A stretch of DNA of 64,000 nt. It comes from Azospirillum doebereinerae (GTDB lineage Bacteria > Pseudomonadota > Alphaproteobacteria > Azospirillales > Azospirillaceae). Position 1 is the first letter of the stretch. Each line of letters begins with the position of its first letter. The notes below the pieces were generated by a model. The model ran no database searches. It saw only the letters and a program-made list of their open reading frames with translations, and had not been told where the DNA came from. Positions 25,740-40,710 of the stretch are shown in pieces. The stretch is from NCBI RefSeq assembly GCF_003989665.1, contig NZ_RZIJ01000004.1:1-64000 (forward strand), written 5' to 3'. A program made the position numbers and the translations under genes.

Positions 25740-25894
25740 CGCACGCACCCGCTGGAAAAGCCGAAAAAGCCGGGCGAGCCTAACCGCGCCCCCTCACCAC
25801 GACAAGCCCGGCGGTTGACGCCGCCCACCGCCCGCCCTAGGGTCGTTGCCCTCTTCCATTCTTTGTATTTCTTGGTGTCGAAAGGGTCCGATCC

Positions 25895-27463
25895 ATGACC
25901 GGCGAACGGGATTTGGCGTTGCAGGCGAAGGCATGGCCGTTCGAGGAGGCGCGCAAACTGGTCGCGCGCTTCGCGAAAGCGCCGCCCGCCAAAGGCTACG
26001 TCCTGTTCGAGACCGGCTACGGCCCCTCGGGCCTGCCGCATCTCGGCACCTTCGGCGAGGTGGCGCGCACCAGCATGGTGCGCCACGCCTTCCAGACCAT
26101 GAGCGACATTCCGACCAAGCTGTTCTGCTTCTCCGACGACATGGACGGGCTGCGCAAGGTTCCCGACAACATCCCCAACAAGGAGATGGTGGCGGCCAGC
26201 CTCGGCAAGCCGCTGACCCAGGTGCCCGACCCCTTCGGGACCCACGACAGCTTTGGCGCCCACAACAACGCCCGTCTGCGCGCCTTCCTGGACGGCTTCG
26301 GCTTCGAGTACGAGTTCCAGTCCTCGACCGACTGGTACAAGTCGGGCCGCTTCGACGACGCGCTGCTCGGAGTCCTGCGCCATTACGACGAGGTGATGGG
26401 CGTCATGCTGCCGACGCTCGGCGCCGAGCGGCAGGCGACCTACAGCCCCTTCCTGCCGGTCTCGCCCTCCACCGGCCGGGTCCTTCAGGTTCCGGTGTTG
26501 GAGCGCAACCTCGACGCCGGCACCATCGTCTTCCAGGACGAGGACGGCACGAAGGTCGAACTGCCGGTCACCGGCGGCCATGTGAAGCTGCAATGGAAGC
26601 CCGATTGGGGCATGCGCTGGTTCGGGCTGGGCGTCGACTACGAGATGTACGGCAAGGATCTGATCCCGTCCGCCGAACTGGCGGGGAAGATCTGCCGCAT
26701 CCTCGGCGGCACCCCGCCAGAGGGCTTCAATTACGAGCTGTTCCTCGACGACAAGGGCCAGAAGATTTCCAAGTCGAAGGGCAATGGCCTGACCATGGAG
26801 GAATGGCTGGCCTACGCGCCGCCGGAAAGCCTCGCCCTCTACATGTTCCAAAAGCCGAAATCGGCCAAGCGCCTGTATTTCGACGTGATCCCGCGCGCGG
26901 TCGACGAATATCTGACCTTCGTCGACAAGGTCCATGGCGAGGAGCCGGCCCGCAAACTGGAGAATCCGGCCTGGCACATCCACAACGGCAAGCCGCCCGC
27001 CGTGCGCTCGGACGTGTCGTTCAACCTGCTGCTCAACCTGGCCGGCGCCGCCAACGCCGAGACCAAGGAGACCATGTGGGGCTTCATCCGCCGCTACGCG
27101 CCGGACGCCACGCCGGAGAACAGCCCGTTCCTCGACCGCCTGATCGGCTACGCCGTCCGCTACTACCAGGATCAGGTGAAGCCGACCAAGCGGTTCCGCG
27201 CCCCGACCGACGCGGAGCGCGCGGCGCTGGAGGCCCTGCTGGTCAAGCTCGACGACCTCCCCGCCGACTCCAAGGCCGACGTCCTTCAGAACGAGGTTTT
27301 CGAGGTCGGCAAGGCCCACGGCTTCACCGAACTGCGCGCGTGGTTCCAGGCGCTCTACGAGGTGCTGCTGGGCCAGACGACCGGTCCGCGCATGGGCTCC
27401 TTCATCCAGCTCTACGGCGTGGCCGAGACCAAGGCGCTGATCCGCGGGAAGCTGGCGGACTGA
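25895..27463 (+). CDS. lysS: Lysyl-tRNA synthetase, class I
   Basis: The protein has 522 aa. The class I signatures are present: [17 protein letters not shown] (HIGH-like) near residue 45 and [17 protein letters not shown] (KMSKS) near 290. It charges tRNA-Lys. The class I form is typical of archaea and many alphaproteobacteria and is unrelated to the class II enzyme of E. coli. An intrinsic terminator follows within 30 bases. Confidence 0.93.
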   Translation: MTGERDLALQAKAWPFEEARKLVARFAKAPPAKGYVLFETGYGPSGLPHLGTFGEVARTSMVRHAFQTMSDIPTKLFCFSDDMDGLRKVPDNIPNKEMVAASLGKPLTQVPDPFGTHDSFGAHNNARLRAFLDGFGFEYEFQSSTDWYKSGRFDDALLGVLRHYDEVMGVMLPTLGAERQATYSPFLPVSPSTGRVLQVPVLERNLDAGTIVFQDEDGTKVELPVTGGHVKLQWKPDWGMRWFGLGVDYEMYGKDLIPSAELAGKICRILGGTPPEGFNYELFLDDKGQKISKSKGNGLTMEEWLAYAPPESLALYMFQKPKSAKRLYFDVIPRAVDEYLTFVDKVHGEEPARKLENPAWHIHNGKPPAVRSDVSFNLLLNLAGAANAETKETMWGFIRRYAPDATPENSPFLDRLIGYAVRYYQDQVKPTKRFRAPTDAERAALEALLVKLDDLPADSKADVLQNEVFEVGKAHGFTELRAWFQALYEVLLGQTTGPRMGSFIQLYGVAETKALIRGKLAD

Positions 27464-27487
27464 CCGGCGGTTTCCGATGACCAGGAA

Positions 27488-27511
27488 GGGGCGCCGAAAG
27501 GCGCCTTTTTC
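27488..27511 (+). terminator. Intrinsic terminator of lysS
   Basis: GGCGCC (27490-27495), loop GAAA, GGCGCC (27500-27505), then TTTTT. Confidence 0.85.
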
Positions 27512-27731
27512 GTTTCCGAAAGCAAACGCTCACGGCACAGTTCCAGCCGCACTCTGTTTGTCTGACCAATCAAGGGCGATTTGTCCGCCATTTGGGCAGA
27601 GAGCGGTTCAAAAGCCCAATTCCTGCGCAAAAAAAGCCCTATTGCATGCTGGGCTATGCGAACACCGCACCGCACCAATTCGAAAACCGTGGTACCGCTA
27701 ACAGGGAGAAACCCATACACTCCGACTCGTT

Positions 27732-27746
27732 ACTGCATTTTGCAGT
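27732..27746. promoter_or_regulatory. TGCA-TTT-TGCA dyad, possible operator
   Basis: ACTGCATTTTGCAGT is a perfect dyad (ACTGCA, TTT, TGCAGT). The core GCATTTTGCA also occurs twice at 59376-59416 ahead of another small gene. Confidence 0.4.
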
Positions 27747-27766
27747 GCGTTTCCTCCCTAGACTTC

Positions 27767-27801
27767 AAAGGCCGCGCCCTTCCGGGTTGCGGCCTTTTTT
27801 T
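27767..27801 (+). terminator. Orphan intrinsic terminator
   Basis: AAAGGCCGC (27767-27775) pairs with GCGGCCTTT (27789-27797), and the T-run continues to 27801. No gene ends just upstream. Confidence 0.8.
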
Positions 27802-27937
27802 CTGCCCGAACCGCCGTTCGTCCGCCCTCTGTGACCGCCGTCACAGCGTCAAATGCATAAAATACGAGATAAATTGTTTCCAGCGCCGTTGCGCTTCCGC
27901 AACCGGGCCGATCCGGCCACAGGGGGAGCTTTCCGGG

Positions 27938-28846
27938 ATGACGACCGATCAACCGCCTTTCGCGCGCCACCACCGCACCGCCCAGGCTCTGGTCAGCACC
28001 TTCCAAGAAGCGCTGGAGCCACAATTCTCCGCAAAGGGCGCCCTGTCGCGCGAGGATTTCACCCGCGCCATGAACCTGATGATGGCGCATTGGCCGACCG
28101 TGCTGCCGCTGTTCGCCAGCATCTGCCAATCCTGCACGCAGGCGGCCGGCTGTCGGGAAGGCGCCGGATGCGGCGGTGGCTGCGTGCCGCGCGCGGTGTT
28201 CAAGCCGGATGGGCGGCGGCGGGATTTCGTGACCCGGCTGCTGTTCTCCACCGTGCGGATGAAGGTGCCGGAGATCGTCGATCCGATCAGCGGCGCGGTC
28301 TTTCCCCAGATCATTGCCGGCGGCCTCCAGACCAGCCTCAACGGCCTGTTCTACGACAAGGAATGGGAGGCGCTGAACGCCGACGCCATCGCCATCTACA
28401 ACCACCTCGGCACCGACCAGGACGCCGAGGTCTGGAAGCGCATCGCCGGCCAGGACACGCTGGCGGTGCTGACCGACACCCTGTTCGTGCGGGTGATGCT
28501 GCGCTTCCGCCAGTTCCACCAGCAGCGCCAGACCTTCACGCGGCGGATGACCGACCTTCTGCGCGACAAGCGCTTCGTCTTCGCCGACGGCCATTTCGAA
28601 ACCCTGTTCGACACCCTGTTCGGCCGGCTGCGCGAGGGCTTGCGGACCGAGTTGGACCGCGCCCGCCTGGACATCCATTACGGCGAGGGCACCGCCGACG
28701 CCCTGATGCGCATCTTCGACCAGTTCGACAAGCATCGTCTGGAGCAGTCGTTGCCGGTGCGGGTGCTGGGCGGACGCAGCGCGTCGCGCCCGATGCTGGC
28801 CCAGCGCAGCATGCTGGGCGCCACCCCGGCCGCCAAGCGGCGTTGA
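27938..28846 (+). CDS. Unrecognised protein with a cysteine cluster
   Basis: The protein has 302 aa and starts at ATG 27938 after GGGGGAG. I do not recognise the family. Near residues 65-85 is ASICQSCTQAAGCREGAGCG followed by GGC, five cysteines in about 20 residues, which suggests a metal or iron-sulfur site. The rest is helical and rich in Phe, Arg and Asp. No signal peptide or membrane helix is seen. A strong terminator lies 137 bases upstream, so expression may depend on read-through. Confidence 0.75.
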   Translation: MTTDQPPFARHHRTAQALVSTFQEALEPQFSAKGALSREDFTRAMNLMMAHWPTVLPLFASICQSCTQAAGCREGAGCGGGCVPRAVFKPDGRRRDFVTRLLFSTVRMKVPEIVDPISGAVFPQIIAGGLQTSLNGLFYDKEWEALNADAIAIYNHLGTDQDAEVWKRIAGQDTLAVLTDTLFVRVMLRFRQFHQQRQTFTRRMTDLLRDKRFVFADGHFETLFDTLFGRLREGLRTELDRARLDIHYGEGTADALMRIFDQFDKHRLEQSLPVRVLGGRSASRPMLAQRSMLGATPAAKRR

Positions 28847-29071
28847 CCGGAAACCCCCAGGCCGAAAAATTCGCAGGACAAAGCGCATCGGGCCGTAGCC
28901 GAATTAGTTGACCGTTAACCGAAGCTGCGGTTGCATGGTGGAAGCGTGCCATCCGTCGCCTGCCCACCCGCCAAGTCGCTGGGCTCTTCAATCGAGGTTT
29001 TTGGTTCGGTGACACACCGGCGTTCCCCCTCGCGGCTTTCCTCCGCCCCGGCCTCCCCAGCGGAACCGGCG

Positions 29072-30262
29072 ATGGAGACCGATGGCGGCGTGGCGCCCGA
29101 ACTGATGGACTATCTGTTCGACGGACCGCCCGAATCGTCCACGGCCTCTCCTGCCCCTGCTTCCAACGTGGCGCCGCCGCCCGCCCGGACGGTGACGCAA
29201 CGGGTCGGCGCCGCGCTGGTCGAGTCGCGGCTGGCCGGAATGGGCGACGCCGGGGTCCGCGCCTCGCTGGCGCGCACGCTGTGCCGGCTGCTGCCCGACC
29301 TGCCGCCGGGCGGGGCCGAAACCGTCAGCACCGTCGCCATCCGCGCCCTGGAGCAGTTGGCCCGCGACCACATCGTCCGGGTGCGCGAGGCGTTGGCGAC
29401 CTCGATCAAGGACGTGGCCTGCGCGCCGCCCGCCGTGGTGGCGACGCTGGCGCGCGACATCGAGCGTTCGGTCGCGGAGCCGGTGCTGCGCTGCTGCGCC
29501 GCCTTGTCCGACGAGGATCTGCTGGACATCGTCGCCAACGCCCCGGCCGGCTGGGCGCTGTCGGCCATCGCGCGACGGCACCAGGTCGCGGCCGCCCTGT
29601 CCGACGCCATCGCCGGGACCGGCGACGCGGCGGCGACCGGCGTGCTGCTCGACAACAGCGGCGCCGTGATCGCCGAACACACTTTGGAATCGCTGGTCGA
29701 TGAGGCCGCCCACCACCCCGACTGGCAGGAGAAGCTGGCCCGCCGCCCCACCCTGCCCCGCCGGCTGGCGGTGCGTCTGGCCGATTTCGTCGATCTGACG
29801 GTGGTCGAGGCGCTGCGCCGCCGCCCCGATTTCGACGCCGCCACGGTGGCCGACATCGCCGCCTGCACCCGCCGCCGCATCGACTGGGCCGAGGACGCCG
29901 CCCAGGAGACCGAGACGCCGGAACGCCGCGCCGTCCGCCTGCACCGCCAGGGCAAGCTGGACGAGACCGCGCTGGGCGACGCGCTGTCGTGGAACGAGAC
30001 GGGCTTCGTGCGCGCCGCCCTGACGTTGCGCGCCCGCGTGGCGCCCGACGTGGTGGATCTGATCCTCGACGCGCACGACGCGACGGCGGTGACCGCCCTG
30101 GTCTGGCGCGCCGGGCTGTCGATGCGTTGCGCCATGCAGATCCAGGCGCGCGTCGCCGCCATCAACCCGCGCGCCATGCTGAACGCCCGCCAGGGCAGCG
30201 GCTTCCCGCTGTCCCCCGCCGCGATGGCGCGGCACCTGGAACGCTACGGCGTGCGCAACTGA
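29072..30262 (+). CDS. DUF2336 domain protein
   Basis: The protein has 396 aa from ATG 29072. It is made of helical pairs (LARTLCRLLPDLPPGGAETV, DHIVRVREALATSIKDVACA, EPVLRCCAALSDEDLLDIVA) typical of the HEAT-like DUF2336 proteins of alphaproteobacteria, with a Pro/Ala-rich N-terminus. Such repeats are protein-binding scaffolds; the partner is unknown. The frame is open to a TTG at 28931, and the start is uncertain because no good ribosome site is visible. Confidence 0.8.
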   Translation: METDGGVAPELMDYLFDGPPESSTASPAPASNVAPPPARTVTQRVGAALVESRLAGMGDAGVRASLARTLCRLLPDLPPGGAETVSTVAIRALEQLARDHIVRVREALATSIKDVACAPPAVVATLARDIERSVAEPVLRCCAALSDEDLLDIVANAPAGWALSAIARRHQVAAALSDAIAGTGDAAATGVLLDNSGAVIAEHTLESLVDEAAHHPDWQEKLARRPTLPRRLAVRLADFVDLTVVEALRRRPDFDAATVADIAACTRRRIDWAEDAAQETETPERRAVRLHRQGKLDETALGDALSWNETGFVRAALTLRARVAPDVVDLILDAHDATAVTALVWRAGLSMRCAMQIQARVAAINPRAMLNARQGSGFPLSPAAMARHLERYGVRN

Positions 30263-30320
30263 TCGTTCCTGTGTGGGGTGGGGGCAACCGTGGCCGCACC
30301 CACCCCACTCCACTCCGCCC

Positions 30321-30791
30321 TTACTGCGACGTCGCGCCGCCACGCGGCATCGGCTGGCGCGGGGTCGCGCGGCCGGTGTGCGGGGCCTGGAAATCGGCGG
30401 CCGGATCCTTGTAGTACGGCCCACGGTCGGTCGGCCCCTCCATCGCCTCGGCGGGGGTGACGATCTGCTGGCCGGTGCCGCCGTCGAAGGCGATCAGGGC
30501 CTGCTTGCGCACCTCGCCGCAGGCGGCGCGCTTGTCGGCGATGCCGGGGCCGTCCGCGCCGTTGAAGGTGTAGAGCGGCAGCACCAGCCCGCTGCGCTCG
30601 CCGCCGGGGATCGAGGTGAAGACGTAGTTGGTCAGCGGCCGGCAATAGGCGACGCTGTCGGCGCTGATCGCGTCCGAGACCGGAGCCGCCGCGAGGGCCG
30701 CCTCGTAGTCCGCGACGGTTTGTCCCAGGGCGCCGCCGGCGAGCAGCGCCAGCGGCAGGGACACGGACAGGAGTGTGGTGAAACGGGCCAT
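30321..30791 (-). CDS. Small exported protein, unknown
   Basis: The protein has 156 aa with a clear signal peptide (TLLSVSLPLALLAGGALGQ) predicted to be cut after ALG. The mature part has two or three Cys (AYCRPL, RAACGEV) and a Pro/Arg-rich tail. I do not recognise a family. It is convergent with the DUF2336 gene and divergent from mdh. Confidence 0.7.
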   Translation of the reverse strand: MARFTTLLSVSLPLALLAGGALGQTVADYEAALAAAPVSDAISADSVAYCRPLTNYVFTSIPGGERSGLVLPLYTFNGADGPGIADKRAACGEVRKQALIAFDGGTGQQIVTPAEAMEGPTDRGPYYKDPAADFQAPHTGRATPRQPMPRGGATSQ

Positions 30792-31024
30792 GGACGCTCT
30801 CCCTTGAGCCTTCGTGAAGTCGCCGAGCGACCGGATATCCTACGTATAGAACCGTCTGGTCCTGCCTTGCGCAACGAAGATCGGCATCGCGACGCTGCGC
30901 CGCAAGGACAGGCTCGCGGTCACGCTTGCTCTCCGCGACAAAACGCGCTACCAACCGTTCCGAAATCTCGGGGCGCTGGATCCCTAAGACGTTAGAATGA
31001 CCATTGGTTCTAGTCTCCCGCTGA

Positions 31025-32029
<1,005 letters not shown>

Positions 32030-32037
32030 GGCCGTGT

Positions 32038-32083
32038 TCCGCTCCCCGGCCGCAGCCCCTCGCGGGCGCGGCCGGGGAGCGGA
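32038..32083. other. 16-bp perfect hairpin between mdh and sucC
   Basis: TCCGCTCCCCGGCCGC (32038-32053) is exactly complementary to 32068-32083 with a 14-base loop. No T-run follows, so it is unlikely to be a standard terminator. It may protect or process the mdh transcript. Confidence 0.75.
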
Positions 32084-32144
32084 GCTTCCTTCGCGTCAGT
32101 CGATCCGTTCTCGTCAGCCGAACCAAAAAACAGATGGACGCCCG

Positions 32145-33341
<1,197 letters not shown>

Positions 33342-33342
33342 A

Positions 33343-34218
33343 ATGGCTGTTCTCGTCGATAAGAACACCAAGGTGATCTGCCAGGGCTTCACCGGAGCCC
33401 AGGGCACCTTCCACTCCGAGCAGGCCATCGCCTACGGCACCAAGATGGTCGGCGGCGTGACTCCGGGCAAGGGCGGGGCCAAGCACCTCGACCTGCCGAT
33501 CTTCGACACCGTCGCCGACGCAGTCCACAAGACTGGCGCCAACGCCTCCGTGATCTACGTGCCGCCGCCCTTCGCGGCCGACGCGATCCTGGAAGCCATC
33601 GACGCCGAAATCGCTCTCGTCGTCTGCATCACCGAGGGCATCCCGGTGCTCGACATGGTGCGGGTCAAGCGGGCGCTGGCCGGTTCGGCCACCCGCCTGA
33701 TCGGCCCGAACTGCCCCGGCGTCATCACGCCGGACGAGTGCAAGATCGGCATCATGCCAGGCCACATCCACAAGCGTGGCAAGATCGGCATCGTCTCGCG
33801 TTCGGGCACGCTGACCTATGAGGCCGTCGCGCAGACCACGGCGGCGGGCCTTGGCCAGACCACCTGCATCGGCATCGGCGGCGACCCGGTCAACGGGACC
33901 AACTTCGTGGACAGCCTGGAGCTGTTCGTGAAGGATCCGGAGACCGAGGGCATCATCATGATCGGCGAGATCGGCGGCGACGCCGAGGTCAAGGGCGCCG
34001 AGTTCCTCAAGGCGTCGGGCACCAAGAAGCCGGTCGTCGGCTTCATCGCCGGCCGCACGGCCCCGCCGGGCCGCCGCATGGGCCATGCCGGCGCGGTGAT
34101 CTCGGGCGGCAACGACACCGCCGACTTCAAGATCGACTTCATGAAGTCGGTCGGCATCGCCGTCGCCGACAGCCCCGCCTCGCTTGGCTCGACCATGCTG
34201 AAGGTGTTCAAGGGCTGA
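33343..34218 (+). CDS. sucD: Succinyl-CoA synthetase alpha subunit
   Basis: The protein has 291 aa. The CoA-binding N-terminus has [40 protein letters not shown] lies mid-protein, and the phosphohistidine is in [11 protein letters not shown]. It forms the phosphorylated intermediate with SucC. The ribosome site GGAGG lies inside the end of sucC. Confidence 0.96.
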   Translation: MAVLVDKNTKVICQGFTGAQGTFHSEQAIAYGTKMVGGVTPGKGGAKHLDLPIFDTVADAVHKTGANASVIYVPPPFAADAILEAIDAEIALVVCITEGIPVLDMVRVKRALAGSATRLIGPNCPGVITPDECKIGIMPGHIHKRGKIGIVSRSGTLTYEAVAQTTAAGLGQTTCIGIGGDPVNGTNFVDSLELFVKDPETEGIIMIGEIGGDAEVKGAEFLKASGTKKPVVGFIAGRTAPPGRRMGHAGAVISGGNDTADFKIDFMKSVGIAVADSPASLGSTMLKVFKG

Positions 34219-34225
34219 GGAGACA

Positions 34226-34277
34226 GGCGGGGGACGCCGTCCCCCGCCACCCCCTGCCAAGGACCGGGGGCCCTTGG
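34226..34277. other. Two hairpins between sucD and sucA
   Basis: GGCGGGGGAC (34226-34235) pairs perfectly with GTCCCCCGCC (34239-34248), and CCAAGG (34257-34262) pairs with CCTTGG (34272-34277). No T-run follows, so partial termination or transcript processing is more likely than full termination. Confidence 0.65.
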
Positions 34278-34369
34278 ATCCCGACTCGCACCGGGTTCCA
34301 AGAGCCGGCCGGTCTTTCAGCGCACAAAAGAACCCCCATAGGGAATCGGGCGAGAGCCCGAAGTGAATC

Positions 34370-37276
<2,907 letters not shown>

Positions 37277-37319
37277 TCCGTTCACCCAAGCGACCAAAAA
37301 AAGACGAACTGAGGAAGTC

Positions 37320-38570
37320 ATGGCTACCGAAATCAAGGTCCCCACGCTGGGTGAATCCGTCTCCGAGGCGACCATCGCCCGCTGGCTCAAGAAGGTCGGC
37401 GACGCCGTCGGCGCCGACGAGGCGCTGGTCGAGCTGGAGACCGACAAGGTCACGCTGGAAGTCAACGCGCCGGCCGCCGGCGTGCTGGCCGAGATCGTCG
37501 CCGCCGAAGGCGACAACGTCGGCGTCGGCGCCCTGCTGGGCGTGATCACCGAGGGCGCCGGCGCGGCCGCCGCCCCGGCCGCTGCGGCCCCCGCGCCGGC
37601 TCCGGCCGCCGCTCCCGCTCCCGCTCCGGCGGCGGCTCCGGCCCCCGCCGCCGCTCCCGGCAACATCGCCGCCTCCGGCCCGGCCGCCCGCAAGCTGGCC
37701 GACGAGAAGGGCGTCGACACCGCGTCGATCTCCGGCTCCGGCAAGGACGGCCGCATCACCAAGGGCGACGTGATCGCCGCCCCGGCCGCCAAGCCCGCCG
37801 CTCCGGCTCCCGCCCCGGCGGCGCCGAAGATGGTGTGGGCCGCCGGCACCCAGGGCGACCGCCCGCGCGCCGCGCAGGAGGAGCGGGTCCGCATGACCCG
37901 CCTGCGCCAGCGCATCGCCGAGCGCCTGAAGGAGGCCCAGAACAGCGCCGCCATGCTGACCACCTTCAACGAGGTGGACATGAGCGCGGCGATGGCGCTC
38001 CGCGCCGAGTACAAGGACTTCTTCGAGAAGCGCCACAAGGTGCGTCTCGGCTTCATGTCCTTCTTCGTGAAGGCCGCCATCCAGGCGCTGAAGGAAATCC
38101 CGGCGGTCAACGCCGAGATCGACGGCACCGATCTGGTCTACAAGAACTACTACGACATCGGCGTCGCCGTCGGCACGCCGCAGGGTCTGGTGGTTCCGGT
38201 CATCCGCGACGCCGACAAGCTGGACTTCGCTGGCGTCGAGGGCACCATCGCGGCGCTGGGCAAGAAGGGCCGCGACGGCAAGCTGTCGATGGACGAGCTG
38301 ACCGGCGGCACCTTCACCATCTCGAACGGCGGCGTCTACGGCTCGCTGATGTCGACCCCGATCATCAACCCGCCGCAGTCCGCCATCCTCGGCATGCACA
38401 AGACCATGGACCGCGCCGTCGTCATCGGCGGCAAGATCGAGGTCCGGCCGATGATGTACCTCGCGCTGTCCTACGACCACCGCATCATCGACGGCAAGGA
38501 GGCGGTGACCTTCCTCGTCCGCGTCAAGGAGCTGATCGAGGATCCGCGCCGCCTGCTGCTGGAAGTCTGA
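37320..38570 (+). CDS. sucB: Dihydrolipoyl succinyltransferase (E2 of OGDH)
   Basis: The protein has 416 aa. The lipoyl domain is at 1-77 with the modified Lys in [11 protein letters not shown]. An Ala/Pro linker follows, then the E1/E3-binding domain ([20 protein letters not shown]). The catalytic domain ends with [16 protein letters not shown], containing the active His. It transfers succinyl to CoA. The E3 gene (lpd) is not directly downstream; a terminator closes the cluster. Confidence 0.97.
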   Translation: MATEIKVPTLGESVSEATIARWLKKVGDAVGADEALVELETDKVTLEVNAPAAGVLAEIVAAEGDNVGVGALLGVITEGAGAAAAPAAAAPAPAPAAAPAPAPAAAPAPAAAPGNIAASGPAARKLADEKGVDTASISGSGKDGRITKGDVIAAPAAKPAAPAPAPAAPKMVWAAGTQGDRPRAAQEERVRMTRLRQRIAERLKEAQNSAAMLTTFNEVDMSAAMALRAEYKDFFEKRHKVRLGFMSFFVKAAIQALKEIPAVNAEIDGTDLVYKNYYDIGVAVGTPQGLVVPVIRDADKLDFAGVEGTIAALGKKGRDGKLSMDELTGGTFTISNGGVYGSLMSTPIINPPQSAILGMHKTMDRAVVIGGKIEVRPMMYLALSYDHRIIDGKEAVTFLVRVKELIEDPRRLLLEV

Positions 38571-38650
38571 TCGGCATAAGGGAAGGCGGAACGGTTTCTG
38601 CCGCTTCCGCACCCGATCCCCAGGGGAGGATACTTCCCTGGCCCCCCTGA

Positions 38651-38675
38651 AGGGCGCCGCGAGGCGCCCTTTTTC
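38651..38675 (+). terminator. Intrinsic terminator of the suc cluster
   Basis: AGGGCGCC (38651-38658), loop GCGA, GGCGCCCT (38663-38670), then a T-rich tail. Confidence 0.88.
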
Positions 38676-38801
38676 TTTGACGGACCGGGTGCCCGGAAAG
38701 GCGCACGCGAAAATCAATTCATGCACAGTCGCCACGGTGCGTTGACAGCGTCCCGTTGCTCCGCTTGGCTCTCAGCCTACCCAATCGTTCGGTGGGCCGA
38801 C

Positions 38802-39527
38802 ATGCATGTGACTGTTCTGGATTTGGCGGTTGCCGCCAACACCGTCTACAACTTCAACAAAGGGCGCGGCAACGACGCCGACACCTTCGCGTCCGCAGGC
38901 ACGGCGCAGCGCGCGCCCGACGGTTACCAGACCGTCCTCACCGAGGAGGAGATCGACGTCGGATTCTTCGGCGCGGTGTACCAGCGCCCCGGCGCGGCGG
39001 AATACATCCTGTCCTTTCGCGGCACCGTGGCCGGCGAGGGGTCGAGCGGCCGGCTGGTCGGCAACAAGAACATCGTCACCGACATCGGCCTCTACGCCAT
39101 CGAAAAGCTGCCGTCCTGCCGCCAGGCGGCGCATCGGCTGCTGGAACACGCCCAACTCGTGCTGCGCAACGCCACGCCGATCCTGTGCGGCCATTCGCTG
39201 GGCGGCGCCATCGCCACCGTCATCGCGGTCGAGACCGCCTCGCCCTGCTGCGCCTTCAACGCGCCGACCGTGTCCAAGATGGTGCGCGGCGGCACCATCC
39301 ACGGCCCCTTCGTCCGCGTGACCAAGGAGAGCCTCCCCGCCATCGAACGGCAGATCATCAACTTCAACCTGCAATGGGATCCGATCAGCAAATCCTCCAA
39401 GGCGGTCGGCAAGGTGATCAAGCTGCCGGCGACCCTGTCGGCCGGCGGCCACTCCCAGGACAAGGTCGTCGCCAACATCCGGTCGAGCTGCTACGCGTCG
39501 ATGTCCTTCTTCGATCTGGTCGAGTGA
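38802..39527 (+). CDS. Class 3 lipase-like protein
   Basis: The protein has 241 aa from ATG 38802. The features are YILSFRGTVAGEG (oxyanion strand), the nucleophile elbow PILCGHSLGGAIATV with Ser132, and later Asp and His candidates (NLQWDPISK, AGGHSQDK). No signal peptide is seen, yet such lipases act on membrane lipids, so it may be secreted by a dedicated system or act inside. An in-frame ATG at 38721 would add 27 residues. It faces the YopT-like protease gene. Confidence 0.8.
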   Translation: MHVTVLDLAVAANTVYNFNKGRGNDADTFASAGTAQRAPDGYQTVLTEEEIDVGFFGAVYQRPGAAEYILSFRGTVAGEGSSGRLVGNKNIVTDIGLYAIEKLPSCRQAAHRLLEHAQLVLRNATPILCGHSLGGAIATVIAVETASPCCAFNAPTVSKMVRGGTIHGPFVRVTKESLPAIERQIINFNLQWDPISKSSKAVGKVIKLPATLSAGGHSQDKVVANIRSSCYASMSFFDLVE

Positions 39528-39539
39528 TCGCGGGCGGAA

Positions 39540-39576
39540 CCGGCGCCGCCCCATCCCCGAGGATGGGCGGCGCCGG
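39540..39576. terminator. Hairpin between convergent lipase and protease genes
   Basis: CCGGCGCCGCC plus CATCC pairs with GGATG plus GGCGGCGCCGG, with one bulged C and a four-base loop. There is no T-run. A bidirectional terminator is plausible from position. Confidence 0.5.
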
Positions 39577-39587
39577 CCCGGCTTCCC

Positions 39588-40262
39588 TCAGGCGAACGTG
39601 ATGCTCTGCACCACGAATTGCTGGACCTTGTAGTCCTTGAGCGCGCCGCTCTTCGTCTCGTAATGGCGGTAGCGGTCGATCAGCCCGTTGAACAGGTCGA
39701 TGACGCTGCCGGCGGACGCCTTGAACTCGCCGTAGTTCGGGTCGAAGAAATACAGATGCGCGCCCATGCCGAACGCCTTCCCGCTCGACTTGTAACAGCA
39801 GGTCGCGTGGGAGCCGCCGTTCCGCCCTTCGAAGTTCAGCGTGATGATGTGGTAGGTGTGGGCGCCCGCCGTCGCGACGCTGATCGCCTTCAGCACCTCC
39901 TTGACGTTTTCCGGGCTTTCCACACTCACCCACTGCGTGCTGCTCGATTTGACGGACAGGCCGAGCAGCTTCAGCGCCTCGTTGCGTGAGCCGGTCTGCT
40001 CCGCGCTCTGGTCGAGCTGGTGCGACAACTCCCGGCCATAGAGCCGCTGCTTGATGCTGGCGTGCAGGATCGTGTTGTCGTTTTCGATGTAGGCGATGCG
40101 CGTCGCCGGCTTCTCGCCCTTGTTGGCCCGGTGCCGCGCGATCCACTCGCTGCTGAGCCCGAAGCAAATCCCAGCCTTCACCTCGTGATCCTCCGGAAAC
40201 AGCTTCCGGATCGGGTAGCGCTGCTTGAACGGCGCCACGCAATAGCTGTCGAACGACGCCAT
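39588..40262 (-). CDS. YopT-type cysteine protease (peptidase C58-like)
   Basis: The protein has 224 aa. The catalytic order Cys-His-Asp of the YopT/AvrPphB papain fold is present: Cys33 in KAGICFGLSSEWI, His152 in NGGSHATCCYKS and Asp174 in HLYFFDPNYGEFK. The FFDPNxGEF motif is characteristic of C58. Known members are effectors injected into host cells that cleave Rho GTPases or kinases. Here no secretion signal or secretion machinery is visible in the window. It is convergent with a lipase gene, and both look like enzymes aimed at another cell. The effector role is inferred. Confidence 0.75.
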   Translation of the reverse strand: MASFDSYCVAPFKQRYPIRKLFPEDHEVKAGICFGLSSEWIARHRANKGEKPATRIAYIENDNTILHASIKQRLYGRELSHQLDQSAEQTGSRNEALKLLGLSVKSSSTQWVSVESPENVKEVLKAISVATAGAHTYHIITLNFEGRNGGSHATCCYKSSGKAFGMGAHLYFFDPNYGEFKASAGSVIDLFNGLIDRYRHYETKSGALKDYKVQQFVVQSITFA

Positions 40263-40710
40263 CGGTTTCCTCGCTTGGTCGGTTGGGTCTGGTCGGTTGG
40301 CGCGGAACCGGCGGCGCCGGGTCGGGCATGCGCGCAGACTACCGCACACGAACTACCCCGTACAGGCGGACACTCCGCGCCGCGAACCGTCATGCCCTTG
40401 CCGGACGGGGCCTCTGTTCGCGTGCGCAATAGTTCGCAACACTCCCAATTCCTTGTTGCCGGCATTAGGTATCTGGTATACGGTATCGATAATGTCAGTG
40501 CGGGCGGATACGGAGCCGCCACGTCACCGGCAAGAAGTCGCTGCGGCCCCAGGGCGGCGCCCATCACAGGGCGCGACGGTCGGGGGAACCGAAAAGCGTC
40601 GAGGAGATCGGAATGAAGCCAACGCCGAAAAGCGCACGAACGCTCGGCATCACCTTGCACCAGCCCGCCTCCGTCACCGGGCCGCGTCCCCAGCAGAAAC
40701 GAGGCGCGTC
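40263..40710. other. Intergenic region with a GGTAT tandem repeat
   Basis: No gene is convincing. At 40468-40488 the sequence GGTATCT-GGTATAC-GGTATCG is three copies of GGTATNN with a strict 7-base period, in a lower-G+C stretch. It may be part of a promoter for the PAS gene. The first 60 bases must hold the promoter of the protease on the other strand. Confidence 0.4.

Larger units (their letters stand above)
27650..27801 (+). ncRNA. Candidate small RNA or attenuated leader
   Basis: Between lysS, which has its own terminator, and the next gene at 27938 lies a second strong intrinsic terminator (27767-27801) with no coding gene before it. The stretch includes AGCCC...GGGCT (27637-27657) and the dyad at 27732-27746. 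Either a small RNA is made here, or a transcript toward 27938 starts near the dyad and is attenuated. The 5' end is a guess. About 300 bases from 27512 hold no gene. Confidence 0.35.
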
